This document shows positions 56,301 through 63,990 of a DNA stretch of 64,000 nucleotides, piece by piece. The notes beneath the pieces were generated by a model, which made no database searches, was not told the origin of the DNA, and worked only from the letters and a program-made list of their open reading frames with translations. The stretch's first letter is position 1. Every line of letters begins with the position of its first letter. The position numbers and the translations under genes are program-made. The stretch lies in contig NC_092670.1 of the NCBI RefSeq assembly GCF_964355755.1, forward strand, positions 25,905,795 through 25,969,794, read 5' to 3'. Origin of the DNA: Antedon mediterranea. Its lineage: Eukaryota; Echinodermata; Crinoidea; Comatulida; Antedonidae.

Positions 56301-59069
56301 ATTAACCTAGGCCCAATTTGAACACATTAATAGATTAACCAAGGCCCAATTTGAACACATTAATAGATTAACCTAGGCCCAATTTGTTATTCAAAGTGAT
56401 TTCTAGCTGCTTCTATGCCTTCACCCGATGGCTTATTTCACAAATATCTTTTATGAACAATACACTATAATTACATTCAGTATAAGGAAGTTTTACATGG
56501 CATTTGTCCATCATTATATCTACAATGCTGAATCTATTGTGTTACATTTTGTTTTGATCCAATTGTATACATAGTGTAAGTTTGTACAATTTTACTTTTT
56601 TAAATTTTTTTATTCAATTTATTTATTTTTCTATTTAATTGGTTCTCTAGGTTATTCCTTAGTGGAAGATCTTTTAAAGAGTAGTCACTATATGGATGGA
56701 TTTACGCCAATGTTTGTAAACGTATTTTGGTCCCTGGATGGAACATGATATATCATGCGTAAACCCCAATGTTGAACGTATCATACAAAGGACACTGCCA
56801 GACAAGTGTGTACCTATTGTTTAGATCGCTGGCAATAATGCAGGCATATAAAGTTTAATAGCCCTCTGCTTTAGTCACGTGTCGAAAAAGATGAAAATCC
56901 AATTTTTTTAAAATTCAGATCCATCATGAAGAGCTATAATCGATTTACACAAATTTTCATATAATTACCCATTTTCAAGCCCACGAATTTGTTTGACGTG
57001 TACTTGTCATTATTTTACATTCATAATTCATCAAAAATTAAAGGAATTTATCATAAAGGTATAAGAACAAAAATCAAACTGCAAAAACGCTCTTTTAATG
57101 CTACGTGCGACTGGACAAAATTTGAAAATGTGAAATGCTTAAAATGTCCGGATTTAGCGACCATATTTTCATTATACCAAAGTCATGTGCACAACTACAT
57201 ATATATGTGCATCTTCCAAGTTACAGCTGAACTTCTTTTTTAGAGATCTGCGAGACACAAAAAATGAGCAGAAAAAATGAAATTCTTGAAAATAACAATA
57301 GGCTATAGCGATAGTCTATTGTTATTGTCAAGAATTTCATTTTAATAATACACAAATAAAAAAGATCTCATACAATTTAACAAGAGTTAACTAATAAATT
57401 CCTGTGTATGATCCGAACTTCAGCTATATCTGTTGGATTGCAAGTAAAGAATTTTATAAAAGAAAACAAAATTTTAAATGAATGTCAATCAGGATTTAAA
57501 GAAGGCCATTCCACAGAAACCTGTTTGATTATAAACCTTTTAGATCATATTAAATAACAATCAGTGCAAGGTAAATTCACTGGTATGACTATCACAGGGA
57601 CTATCCTGGATATATAAGGAAGGCTTTCGATTGTGTTAATTTTGATATTTTGCTAAAAAAGGTAACTTGTATTGGTTTTGAAGATATAAGTTGGTATCAA
57701 TCTTATCTCACCAACCGAAAAAAATGTGTTGAATTGAATGGTTGCATTTCTGATATTCTAATCATGTCTTTCGGGGTCAGGTCATTTTTTTTCAGGCAGG
57801 GAAGTTTGCTTGGTCCTCTGCTTGTCCTCATATACATTAAAGATTTCAGTACAAAATGCTCCAGAATTGTAACAAGTAAGAATAGTTTTCAGCTCAAAAT
57901 GCAAATTCAAAAATGTTGAAGATTTTTCTAAAAATGCAATAATAAGTTACTATCCCAAACAAATCGTTGATTAAATATATAGGAATTAAGATCGACCAAC
58001 ATGGTTAAGGTTAAGGTTAAACTATAATAAATGCAATTCTCATCTTTCAACTTTTCATTCATTTAAAATTCTTTATACTTTAGAGCATACAATATTGCAA
58101 ATGTCAAGTTACATCTAAACTTACCTCGTTCACTCCTTCCCAGAACATAGGATGGAACTTGTGGTAGTTGCCGTGATCTTTTCTGTCCAGTTGGTGATGA
58201 GGTCGGACTTGTCCTTGGGCTTCCTCGTGGACTCTCACTAGGACTCATCCTTTCCATATTTCCTCTTACCATTGTAACCCTTATCGGTGAACCAGGTAAA
58301 CTAGATCCTTCATTCCTCATTCGTGATTTATGCATATGGCGATATGGTCTATCGTATGTGTATTCCCTTACTTCTGACTGGCTTCTCCTTTCCCCATCAG
58401 GAAAGTATCCATTAGCTCTTCGATTAGGTGATCTAGACCTTCTTGAATCTCTGTAATCATATTCAAATTGTCTTGATGATTGCTCTCTCCTGCTTTCTCT
58501 GGATGGAGAAGATTCCCTTCTTCTATCTCTAGATGGTGATGCATCTCTTCTTCGGCCCTCTCTTGATGGTGATGGATCCCTGAATCTTCGCTCTTGAGCA
58601 GGTTCCATAAGCCTTTGACGCGAAGGTGAATAGTCTCTAGTCCTGTAGTGGGGATCTCTAGCTGGGGAATAACTACGGTGTCTCTGTTCCATCTCTGGTG
58701 TGAAATCTCTTCTCAGTTGACGTTCATGAGGTGGACTCAGATCCACTGAATGCAGAGGCTCTCCACTAGGATTGTAATCTAGCCCACTTTCATCTTGGCA
58801 TTCTAAGGAGTAGCTCCTACGTGGCTGGTGGTTGGTTAAGTATTCCTGCATCCTCGATGGAAGATAATTCTGTGGACTGGGATCACGACTAGGAGAAGCA
58901 TCCCTTCGTCTAGGAGGAAGTGTATAATCACCCATGATTCCTGGTCTACGTTGCCGTGTGGGAGATGAACCTCCGAGTAGCCTCTCATCATTATTTGGTA
59001 ACAGTAACTGAGTTCCTGGATCATTGTCATCTGCTAATGAACTCAGTCCATCATGAGCTACTGAACCCA
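32168..59069 (-). CDS. RIMS: RIM / RIMS active-zone scaffold (3' exons: RS-rich linker to C2B)
   Basis: Exons on the minus strand: 59069-58125, 53974-53689, optional 46715-46686, 36187-35958, 35812-35671, 34845-34634, 33836-33697, 32377-32168. Every junction is AG/GT and phases match (1,2,2,1,2,1,0), giving 720 residues, or 730 with the microexon. RIM proteins tether voltage-gated calcium channels and Munc13 at the presynaptic active zone. The N-terminal zinc finger, PDZ and C2A domains lie outside the window. Visible here are RQLPQVP and QSERPR linker blocks, 'RQASRESTDGS'-like QASRESTDGS, the FLDGLGPSQLVGRQ block and a full C-terminal C2B domain. The end is SSFKTF-stop at 32168. Order and motifs match bilaterian RIM1/RIM2, with an unusually RS-rich linker. 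Confidence 0.95.
33697..33836 (-). CDS. RIMS: RIM exon, C2B middle
   Basis: Encodes APWVKLYLMDGNRCIGKRKT, KIARRTLNPEYRQSL and LLFDEDYRGKVLR. The KRKTK basic strand is the phosphoinositide-binding type surface of C2B. Calcium-coordinating Asp clusters are not complete, as known for RIM C2 domains. Acceptor TTTCAG, donor GTAAGT; phase 1 in, 0 out. Confidence 0.95.
33975..34020. repeat. 46-bp near-perfect inverted repeat in a RIM intron
   Basis: Left arm aattttggagtcataagtat and right arm complement differ at one position over 21 bp, with a 4-nt centre. A cruciform or short hairpin, perhaps a MITE remnant. Confidence 0.85.
34325..34409. mobile_element. Family X relic, right end only
   Basis: 'gtgtataagac', 'gtcaaatttctgtgtcaaa' and the terminus 'acaccgaaatatatggta' match the right end of family X copies 1 and 2. 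No left end was found. Confidence 0.6.
34634..34845 (-). CDS. RIMS: RIM exon, linker to C2B start
   Basis: Encodes VWMPRMTGNEPHFNDFLDGL, GPSQLVGRQVLGTPALGD, IQLSLQEKNGQLLVEVIQAR and GLVAKPSAKILP. FLDGLGP.QLVGRQ.L.TPA.GDIQ is the signature just before RIM C2B. Phase 2 in, 1 out. Confidence 0.95.
35671..35812 (-). CDS. RIMS: RIM exon, QASRESTDGS block
   Basis: Encodes GKKRSTIQRSEEVGTGIVDV, KRGLTPQASRESTDGS and ICSVGSLDNTN. Conserved pre-C2B linker. Acceptor AATGTAG, donor AC|GTAAGT; phase 1 in, 2 out. Confidence 0.93.
35958..36187 (-). CDS. RIMS: RIM exon, KKRRTS linker
   Basis: Encodes SDLKAKMEERSPYPKKIL, SRSTSSAEVYSYDRSDGSIS and DLKKRRTSLSKVAAFVGLNK. I chose the acceptor TTTAAAG|T at 36187 because it has the pyrimidine tract and gives the phase 2 entry required by both possible upstream exons. 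Phase 1 out. Confidence 0.9.
36455..36775 (+). mobile_element. Penelope copy 3, 3' tail only
   Basis: [49 protein letters not shown] corresponds to the end of the GIY-YIG protein in copies 1 and 2. It is followed at 36721-36755 by CTGAAGA, a GTCAAGC/GCTTGAC stem and AAAACTGTC, the same type of 3' hairpin. It begins about 270 bp upstream of a RIM exon, antisense to RIM. Confidence 0.85.
36721..36755 (+). ncRNA. Hammerhead-like hairpin of Penelope copy 3
   Basis: CTGAAGA fits the CUGANGA core. The stem GTCAAGC/GCTTGAC encloses TGACA. The following AAAA replaces GAAA, so the catalytic G12 is lost. Confidence 0.4.
37330..39560 (-). pseudogene. CR1-type LINE with minisatellite expansion inside its RT
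   Basis: Minus strand: KAEVFNTAFVQVFTEED, SPGPDMINSRVLKE (39549-39290); [40 protein letters not shown] (39281-39130); FDFQKAFDKVPHGRLLSKL (39000-38940); VISGVPQDSVLVPLLF (normally GVPQGSVLGP) and KLFADDTKLFRI (38890-38740). Then nine 79-bp copies of the WQLPFNLTKCKVIHFG segment, then MSELRSKPYAERLKLLDL (37680) and FLRYRNPNIIKT. Frameshifts and QG to QD change make it inactive. It is sense to RIM and lies in its intron. Confidence 0.88.
37968..38680. repeat. 79-bp minisatellite, nine copies, derived from LINE coding sequence
   Basis: The unit contains 'atacatcaaattctttgacc', 'aatgaatgactt' and 'aaacggtagctgcc', spaced 79 bp apart (tagctgcc at 38041, 38120, 38199, 38278 and on). Variants A (actttacac, tcaaatt) and B (acttcacac, tcaattt) alternate A-B-A-B-A-B-B-B-mixed. 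79 is not a multiple of 3, so the array cannot be translated in one frame. Confidence 0.92.
39780..40270 (+). pseudogene. Pogo/Tigger/jerky-type DDE transposase remnant
   Basis: MDQGIVEPLKRRYKKHLL (39872-39925), then a stop, HILSAPD, then after frame changes CWRADAWENATEKSLSRSWR, KLLGDIFEVQTDDENCEEEW and NIMFRELG. 'PMDQGVI..LK..Y' followed by a W-rich block is the C-terminal part of pogo-superfamily transposases. Only this portion remains, with stops and frameshifts. Confidence 0.65.
40628..40745 (+). repeat. Dispersed repeat, second copy 56738-56822
   Basis: 'attttggtccctggat', 'aacatgatat' and 'tacaaaggacac..cagacaa' occur in the same order at both places. Confidence 0.7.
41160..41640 (+). 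repeat. Unclassified repeat with internal duplication
   Basis: 'gcgagagtaccatatccggccatctggg' and 'gcgagagtgccatttctgaccatctaga'-type segments recur about 230 bp apart. A 138-residue open frame crosses the region but shows no domain I recognise and is probably fortuitous. Confidence 0.4.
41870..43610 (+). pseudogene. LINE remnant (endonuclease trace, RT, C-terminus, A/T tail)
   Basis: FTETWLSEKQ (endonuclease, ~41900), a gap, then VIQGSKLGPTLFLCFINDIV and CHLYADDLIILSS (42549-42660), HLKYLGILISDNLKWHTQIS (42838-42897), LKHSLDFDTIAFLYKSYIQP, IARIKRLELYVAKLLSD and LPFKGHTTRF in changing frames. It ends with 'aataaagaaattgaattgaa' near 43630, a typical LINE 3' tail. YADD is intact but the frame is broken. 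Confidence 0.85.
43797..43876 (-). repeat. Dispersed repeat, inverted copy of 3280-3371
   Basis: Complement of 'ctacatagccaacaacaatt' and 'gaatatctactgggtcaggt'. See the partner entry. Confidence 0.7.
44100..45892 (+). pseudogene. RTE-clade LINE with internal deletion
   Basis: Endonuclease part ELDEIKWDVIGPAEAKRQEN and NGVGFIVEKTITNNVLKF with SDRIAVL (44450-44660), FTSDHHTLSLVI (44826-44860), then directly RT FVDYEKAFDSLDHQSLLRAL, RGVRQGDPKSPKLF (44900-45110), shifted frame IRFADDILILSHTCQEL (45184-45240), and C-terminus SIKSKKWRWAGNVARR, KRGRGRQKMRWRDELTT (45680-45830). About 200-250 residues between endonuclease and RT are missing. The domain wording is that of RTE elements. Confidence 0.88.
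45893..46685. other. RIM intron, nothing recognised
   Basis: AT-rich with an A11 run near 46420. No exon or repeat boundary evident up to the microexon. Confidence 0.6.
46686..46715 (-). CDS. RIMS: Candidate 30-nt RIM microexon
   Basis: On the minus strand a strong pyrimidine tract (tcttcttattttttctgcat) ends in CTAG and is followed by 30 nt and GTAATT. In the phase required by the flanking RIM exons (2 in, 2 out) it reads ISSCPERRP with a shared Ser codon at each end. The other two frames contain immediate stops. Inclusion or skipping both keep the RIM frame. Its SCPERRPR wording echoes the SSQSERPRGGR at the end of the preceding exon. Confidence 0.65.
47462..47581. mobile_element. 120-bp foldback MITE
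   Basis: 31-bp arms (tttgtggaattaaaaatgtg and onward to gctgccc at 47462-47492; mirror at 47551-47581) differ at one position. The centre is 58 nt with poly-A. Confidence 0.85.
47582..51690. other. RIM intron, nothing recognised
   Basis: Long AT-rich stretch with a CA run near 50465 and a TA run at 51336-51352. Short ORFs (e.g. near 49419-49619, minus) lack recognisable domains and lack matching splice sites in RIM phase. Confidence 0.55.
51700..53000 (+). pseudogene. LINE remnant with duplicated YADD motif
   Basis: RYVDFWQKVNK, LSLEKSAGNDDGLAAEHLL (52110-52170), NYRPIALANIISKVLENVM (52313-52370), WFTVTNGVRQGGIMSPILYN, IYIDDLNTAL and NNLGYADDMTCSLTGLQQLI (52640-52830). GVRQGG..SP..FN.Y.DDL with a late YADD is the RT of a LINE clade with short DDL spacer. 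Upstream frames are broken. A 51-bp tandem duplication repeats the YADD block. Confidence 0.85.
52780..52881 (+). repeat. 51-bp in-frame tandem duplication over the RT active site
   Basis: 52780-52830 and 52831-52881 are identical (ggctatgcagatgatatgac and onward). The translation repeats GYADDMTCSLTGLQQLI twice with no frame change. Confidence 0.95.
53689..53974 (-). CDS. RIMS: RIM exon, QMEIKMKMNQYKQ and QSERPR linker
   Basis: Encodes ESAKQMEIKMKMNQYKQA, SVNSLSPHGNGGLYSNPVPD, NISIKSSDSNMSTLSDMSAL and VLSSQSERPRGGRKL. KSSDSD/N..S..S followed by QSERPRG is a conserved RIM linker block. Acceptor CCCCCTCAG, donor AG|GTAATA; phase 1 in, 2 out. Confidence 0.93.
54000..56020. other. RIM intron, nothing recognised
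   Basis: AT-rich. A plausible acceptor on the minus strand near 54100 is followed by a frame without RIM-like content, so I do not call an exon. Confidence 0.55.
56023..56391. repeat. 33-bp minisatellite, about 11 copies
   Basis: The unit 'aacacattaatagattaacc' plus 'taggcccaatttg' is repeated head to tail with few changes (tcggcc in the first, catcaatag and aaggcc once each). Most units carry the palindrome CCTAGG. Confidence 0.95.
56738..56822 (+). repeat. Dispersed repeat, copy of 40628-40745
   Basis: Same ordered blocks as the partner, including 'attttggtccctggat'. See 40628-40745. Confidence 0.7.
57275..57342. ncRNA. 68-nt near-perfect hairpin, miRNA-precursor-like or MITE relic
   Basis: Arms 57275-57301 and 57316-57342 pair over 27 bp with one mismatch, and the inner gctat/atagt continues the stem to a 4-nt AGCG loop. 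Total stem about 31-32 bp. Size suits a small-RNA precursor on either strand, but near-perfect pairing also suits a young foldback element. Confidence 0.45.
57410..57925 (+). pseudogene. LINE RT fragment
   Basis: LNECQSGFKEGHSTETCLI (57476-57530), shifted FDCVNFDILLKKV, ISWYQSYLTNRKKCVELNG, FGVRSFFFRQGSLLGPLLV and IYIKDFST. It is the RT middle of a CR1/L2-group LINE, with an insertion of about five residues before QGSLLGP and no YADD box. Confidence 0.8.
58125..59069 (-). CDS. RIMS: RIM exon, RS/SPSR-rich linker
   Basis: A 945-nt exon (315 codons). It begins GSVAHDGLSSLADDNDPG, continues with RRRDASPSRDPSPQ, LDYNPSGEPLHSVDLSPPHE, then about 90 residues of repeated Arg/Ser/Pro (RDPSPSREGRRRDASPSRDR, RRESSPSRESRRE, RRSRSPNRR), then RVTMVRGNMERMSPSESPRG and RQLPQVPSYVLGRSER. 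SPR and RS dipeptides suit proline-directed and SR-protein kinases. RQLPQVP is a RIM landmark. Acceptor ATTTGACAG, donor GTAAGT, phase 1 in and out. Intrinsically disordered by composition. Confidence 0.93.
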
Positions 59070-59418
59070 CTGTCAAATAAAAAGTAAAATTACAAATTAA
59101 CAGACATCCACATTTAATTGAATATTTAAAAGTGTAAAATACATGTACGGAAAATATATGCTGAAAGTGAAAGAAAAATGATTAATGATGTGCTCCTTGT
59201 AGATTACAGATATCATGCAAGAAAGATGCTTCATTATTGTGATAGACAAAAAATACAAAATTCCCATTATAAAATTAATAAAATAAAAAGCATCTTTCCA
59301 TAGAAGCTCTGCAAATTAATGGTTTGTAGGTAATATAGCCACATGATTTGTAATAACTGCCTAGTTTGTGTTATAAGGCAGTACAGTTAAAACCCATGTT
59401 CCAGCTTCGTGACTACAA

Positions 59419-60250
59419 GGCATTGTGTTTTTATCGCAATTCCACGAGATGTATTGTTTTTTTATCATAATTCTGTGAACTGCATTGTTTTTTGATCACA
59501 ATTCTATGAGAGGCATTGTTTTCCCATGCAACTATCGCAATATGTTATAAACACCATTGTTATCAGTGAATCAAGAGGAACAATGGTTGAAAAATATAGC
59601 AGTCATGTCCGAAGAAGAGATGCATCACCATCTAGAGATAGAAGAAGGGAAACGTCTCCATCCCAAAAAAGTAGAAGAAAGTTACGCCTAGATCCAGATT
59701 CTAGCGATCAAGGTTATAAAAAAACCAATGCACTCTACAACTTTGAGTTCGTACAGGTTATTGGATTGTATTCAACAAATGATTCGTTCGTATAGGACCA
59801 TACTTAGAATCACTTTTTACACAATATCGTATAATTTTTTTCTATTTTACCATGAAATATATTGATTTAAATCAAGTTTGCTAGAGAAAGGCCTGTAAAA
59901 CGAAATGGAAATGTTCAGCATTTTTATTAATATTCAATAGCAGCAAAATTAGCCTCTAGCTAGCTAGACAGGCCTACTCGGCCGTAACTGTAGGGGTAGA
60001 ATTCGTCGATCTGAGGTGGGTTATTATACTAGCATTGTTCTCAATTGATGGCTGTAACAATGCTGTATATTTAACACCCTTCCATCGGACACTAGCAAAA
60101 CAAAGCCTCTCGTAGTATCGCAATCAAAAAACAATACACTCTCAGGGAGTGTGTGGGATTGCAATAAAAAAACAATACACTCTCAGGGAGTGTGTGGGAT
60201 TGCAATAAAAAAACAATACCTATCATAGGTTTGCAATAAAAAAAAAAATG
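59419..60250. mobile_element. TIR element with subterminal repeats carrying a RIM exon fragment
   Basis: The left block 59419-59531 has three to four ~31-bp units ('gcattgttttttgatcacaa', 'ttctatgagaggcattgttt'). The right block 60093-60250 read in reverse complement has the same units ('gtattgttttttgattgcga', 'tactacgagaggctttgttt'). The blocks point inward like terminal inverted repeats of 110-150 bp. The 560 bp between them includes the inverted RIM exon copy. No transposase. Confidence 0.6.
59609..59680 (+). pseudogene. Inverted partial copy of the RIM RS-rich exon
   Basis: 'ccgaagaagagatgcatcac' through 'gatagaagaagggaa' is identical over about 43 nt to the minus-strand exon at 58545-58500, then about 75 percent alike for 30 nt. 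It is on the opposite strand 1.05 kb away. Translation RRRDASPSRDRRRETSPSQK keeps the RIM frame. Lacks splice context, so a fragment. Confidence 0.85.
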
Positions 60251-60694
60251 CTCCACGCGTAGGCTACAAAGTGTTACACGTGGGAACGAACGAAGCAGTA
60301 ATTAACAGCTCTACTGTATATCCAAAATACCATTTAAATTAAAAAAACATACATTGTATATGATATAATTAATAAAAGTTCAGTTAAATCATTTTAGATT
60401 TCAGAAAACCATGCATAATAATGCATAAGAATATTAAATCATCAATATTGGCATAAAGTATAAAACTTGCTGCCAAAGGATCAGTAAAATGAATGTTTTC
60501 AATACAGTATAGTGAGTGACACAATGATCAAAACTTGTGTGGTGACGATATTGAATTTTAAGATTACACTTTACGAAATGGTCATACATTTGGGCATAAT
60601 TTATCAATAAAGTACCAATTTAGCAGAGAATATTATGTACATGAATGACAAAATACTTAATGTGGCTGGTTTATTGTTAAAACTGAAATTTGAC

Positions 60695-61225
60695 TAGGAT
60701 TGAGAAGCTGTGTAGAAGTAAGATGTTTTCATAGTGTGCAAGATCATTGTGAATGAATGAGAAGCTGTGTTAAAGTAAGATGTTTTTATAGTGTGCAAGA
60801 TCATTGTGAATGAATGAGAAGCTGTGTTAAAGTAAGATGTTTTCATAGTGTGCAACATCATTGTGAATGAATGAGAAGCTGGGTTAAAGTAAGATGTTTT
60901 CATAGTGTGCAACATCATTGTGAATGAATGAGAAGCTGTGTTAAAGTAAGATGTTTTCATAGTGTGCAACATCATTGTGAATGAATGAGAAGCTGTGTTA
61001 AAGTAAGATGTTTTCATAGTGTGCAACATCATTGTGAATGAATGAGAAGCTGTGTTAAAGTAAGATGTTTTCATAGTGTGCAACATCATTGTGAATGAAT
61101 GAGAAGCTGTGTTAAAGTAAGATGTTTTCATAGTGTGCAACATCATTGTGAATGAATGAGAAGCTGTGTTAAAGTAAGATGTTTTCATAGTGTGCAACAT
61201 CATTGTGAATGAATGAGATATTACT
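60695..61225. repeat. 57-bp minisatellite, nine copies
   Basis: The unit 'gaatgaatgagaagctgtgt' to 'gcaacatcattgt' has period 57 exactly (gagaag at 60702, 60759 and on). Since 57 = 3 x 19, the minus strand stays open for 185 codons as a repeated 19-mer SHSFTMMLHTMKTSYFNTA. It lies in a RIM intron. Confidence 0.95.
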
Positions 61226-61229
61226 TCAA

Positions 61230-63100
61230 ACATTTTCATCATTTTCATCAAACTGTAGATTTAAAGAGACGCTCTTTAAAACTAGTAGTATTACAACCCA
61301 TTTCACTAGTGCTACAATATGAAATAAATCATTGATATTGTAATCCTCTTTTTTGTTTTGGTTCAAACTTCTGTACCATCTGTCTAATTTTAAAGCAAGT
61401 TGTAAGATGTTTTGCCTAAAGTGCACACAAATTGACTGTTGGTAGTTTAACACACCCAAATCACACAACAACCACTGTTTAACATAGAAAGGCCTATTTA
61501 CTGCCTGACAGGCAGGTCTAGGTATATTAGGGTGATAGTGATTTTGTTGAGAAAAAAAAGAAAAGAGAGTTTAACAAGAACATCTAAGGGCCCAACACGC
61601 TAAATCAAAACGGTTCTAATTTGCTCTGTTTTGGATCTTTAAGTTCACTTAATGGCCACCATAAGGTACAGCCAATTTCTTAGCTCCTGTACATAATGAA
61701 GACATGATTTTGATAACTAACTCAATTTTTGATGTTTACAGTATAAAAATTAAGCATTCCAAAATGTGGCACGGACAAGCCAAACGAGCTTGTCGGTAAT
61801 TCCCAAATTGAGATACAGCCTAGAATAGGCACAATCACGTTGAAAAAAAAAATTTTTTTATTATTTTATTGTTTAAATCTAACCTTTAGGTATTTTAGAA
61901 TCATACTGAGTTGTTATTTTTATTCATTTTTTAACTAAAACAAGTAAAAAATACATTTTGTAAGGCTATGTTTTTGTAAATGTCAAAAACTCAATTTTTT
62001 GCCTGTAGAATCGTCTTTTCAAAAGCTTCGTATGCCTCCATCTTCTAAGCGAAATCTGGCTTGTTTACTATGAATATAAAGCTAATTTAAAGAGGTGTAT
62101 TTCTATTGGACAATGATTTCAGTTGTTCTTCATCCTAACCAGTGATATAAACAAAAATATTTTCCTTAACGACGAATACCGTATCCATGATGTGATTGGC
62201 CAATTGTGCTCACATGGCTTTGAAGCTCACGACTGCGCATGCTTACAATGTCGTAGTTGTCCAATATGTCAAAAGTGGAAATGTTTGAGCTGAAAGACAA
62301 ATTTCAGGATTTCTCTTGTCGTCATGCCTTAAAAATGATTCATCATCATTGTAACACATTCTTCTGGAATCTTGCATTGTATGCATGTGGAAATTTGTCA
62401 TTCAGGCCTATTGGCCTTGACCAATATATCTGTAGAATGATATGCACATCTTCCAAAACCTGAACCCACCATTATGTAAAATACAACCCAGATTTGAAAA
62501 GATGCTTCTTTGGGTCTGATTATTATGACTGAGCAGCTAGATATCATTTCCAGAGTGTACTGTAGTATAAACTGTTGACATGTTATTTGTTTTATTAAGA
62601 ATGATCAGCAAAAACTATCGTCGATTTCTCCACTTATAGCATACCTATGCATAAATCCAGTTAGGATGAATAATTTTGGTCGCACAAGATATTTTACTTT
62701 AAATTGCTTTACTTGCTTTATCCATAAGGTATTTGATTGGAATATGCTTAACTGAAATTTGGCCATGGTTCACTTTAGGATTTGGAAAATATCTTAAAAT
62801 TTTATTAGAAAATTTAATTTTTTAGGTTCTTCACGCGAATGATATAGTCACAGTACATCGCTTATATCTTCTTCTGTACAGTACATCCTGGGGTCATATT
62901 CATTGTGGTTCCCATATTATCACCAACATATTGACATATTCTCATGATCAACTGTAATTCAAAAGCTGAATTTTGTTTTGTCACCTTCAGCTTAGCAAAA
63001 TCATAATCATAGTAGCTGGTAAATTAGCAAAAACCTATATACCATATGGTGGCCATTTTGAAGCCATTGAGTGAACTTCAAAAAGCTGTATTTAGATTTC
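61230..63100. other. RIM intron, nothing recognised
   Basis: AT-rich sequence. Short ORFs have no recognisable domains. Confidence 0.55.
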
Positions 63101-63109
63101 TTGACCCTC

Positions 63110-63990
63110 ACAACATATACTTTGCCACCAAAATCACTTCCATACATGATAATTCCGAAAATCTCTGCCACTGCAACTATCTTCTGTATTAGATCTTAAG
63201 CCATCCCCAGAAGTTTGAAATCTTGGGGTTTACATGGATTGCCACTTGCCGATGGATGCTAACATCAATGCCATCAGTCGTTGGTTGGGATTAGGAAGAT
63301 TGGTCTAATTCGTAGGTTTCTGGATAGGAAAACAACTACACGACTTGTGCATGCCTTTATATCATCACGTCTGGACTACTGTATTAGTATTCATGTGGCA
63401 CTGCCCAAGACCCTGCTTAGGAAGTTGCAGACGTTACTAAATAGTGATGCCCATCTAGTGTGTCAAACTGAGCATAGAGACCTCCTAACACCTATCTTGC
63501 ATGAACTGCACTGGCTTTCGGTGAAGGAGGGTGTCAACTTTAAGATATTGCTACTCACACATAAATCTCTTCATGGCCTTGCACCGAAATACATCAACAA
63601 TTTTCACACTTCACAATCCTCTTGTCACAATCTTGGTTTCAATTCTCAGAATCGGCTTGTTCCAGCTAAAGTGAAGACCATCTCATATGGTCACTGTGCA
63701 TTATCTTATGCAGCTCCTATGCTTTTGAATTCTCTTCCAAACTGCACTAAAGATGCACAGTTAGTGGCTCTTTTTAAGAGGCTTCTTAAGACATACTTGT
63801 TTAATAAAGCATATTAATCCCCTTTTTTCTCTTTTACCATGCCACCTAGATTGTTTTAGATCTAATTTAAGTAGGGCAGGAGGTGCCTGAGTCTCTTTTA
63901 TCGTATTAGTTTATGTACCGCGCTTGGAGGTTTCACAACATTACTATTATTATTATGTAGAAACTGAGAATGTTATACAAACTGTATAAC
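63110..63990 (+). pseudogene. L2-type LINE, C-terminal end and 3' tail
   Basis: NLGVYMDCHLPMDANINAIS (63218-63277), then a 178-residue frame with VHAFISSRLDYCISIHVALP, LLRKLQTLLNSDAHLV, LHELHWLSVKEGVNFKILLL, HKSLHGLAPKYI and LFKRLLKTYLFNKAY-stop at 63817. This order is the L2/Crack-type RT C-terminus. The 3' tail ends in (tta/tat)n near 63940-63956, as L2 elements do. No RT active site in the window copy. Confidence 0.88.

Noticed and set aside
56023-56391. CRISPR-like regular array
   Set aside because: Units are contiguous without spacers, in an animal intron: a minisatellite.
60694-61251. 185-residue minus-strand ORF as a repeat protein gene
   Set aside because: Entirely produced by a 57-bp minisatellite; no promoter, splice or domain evidence.
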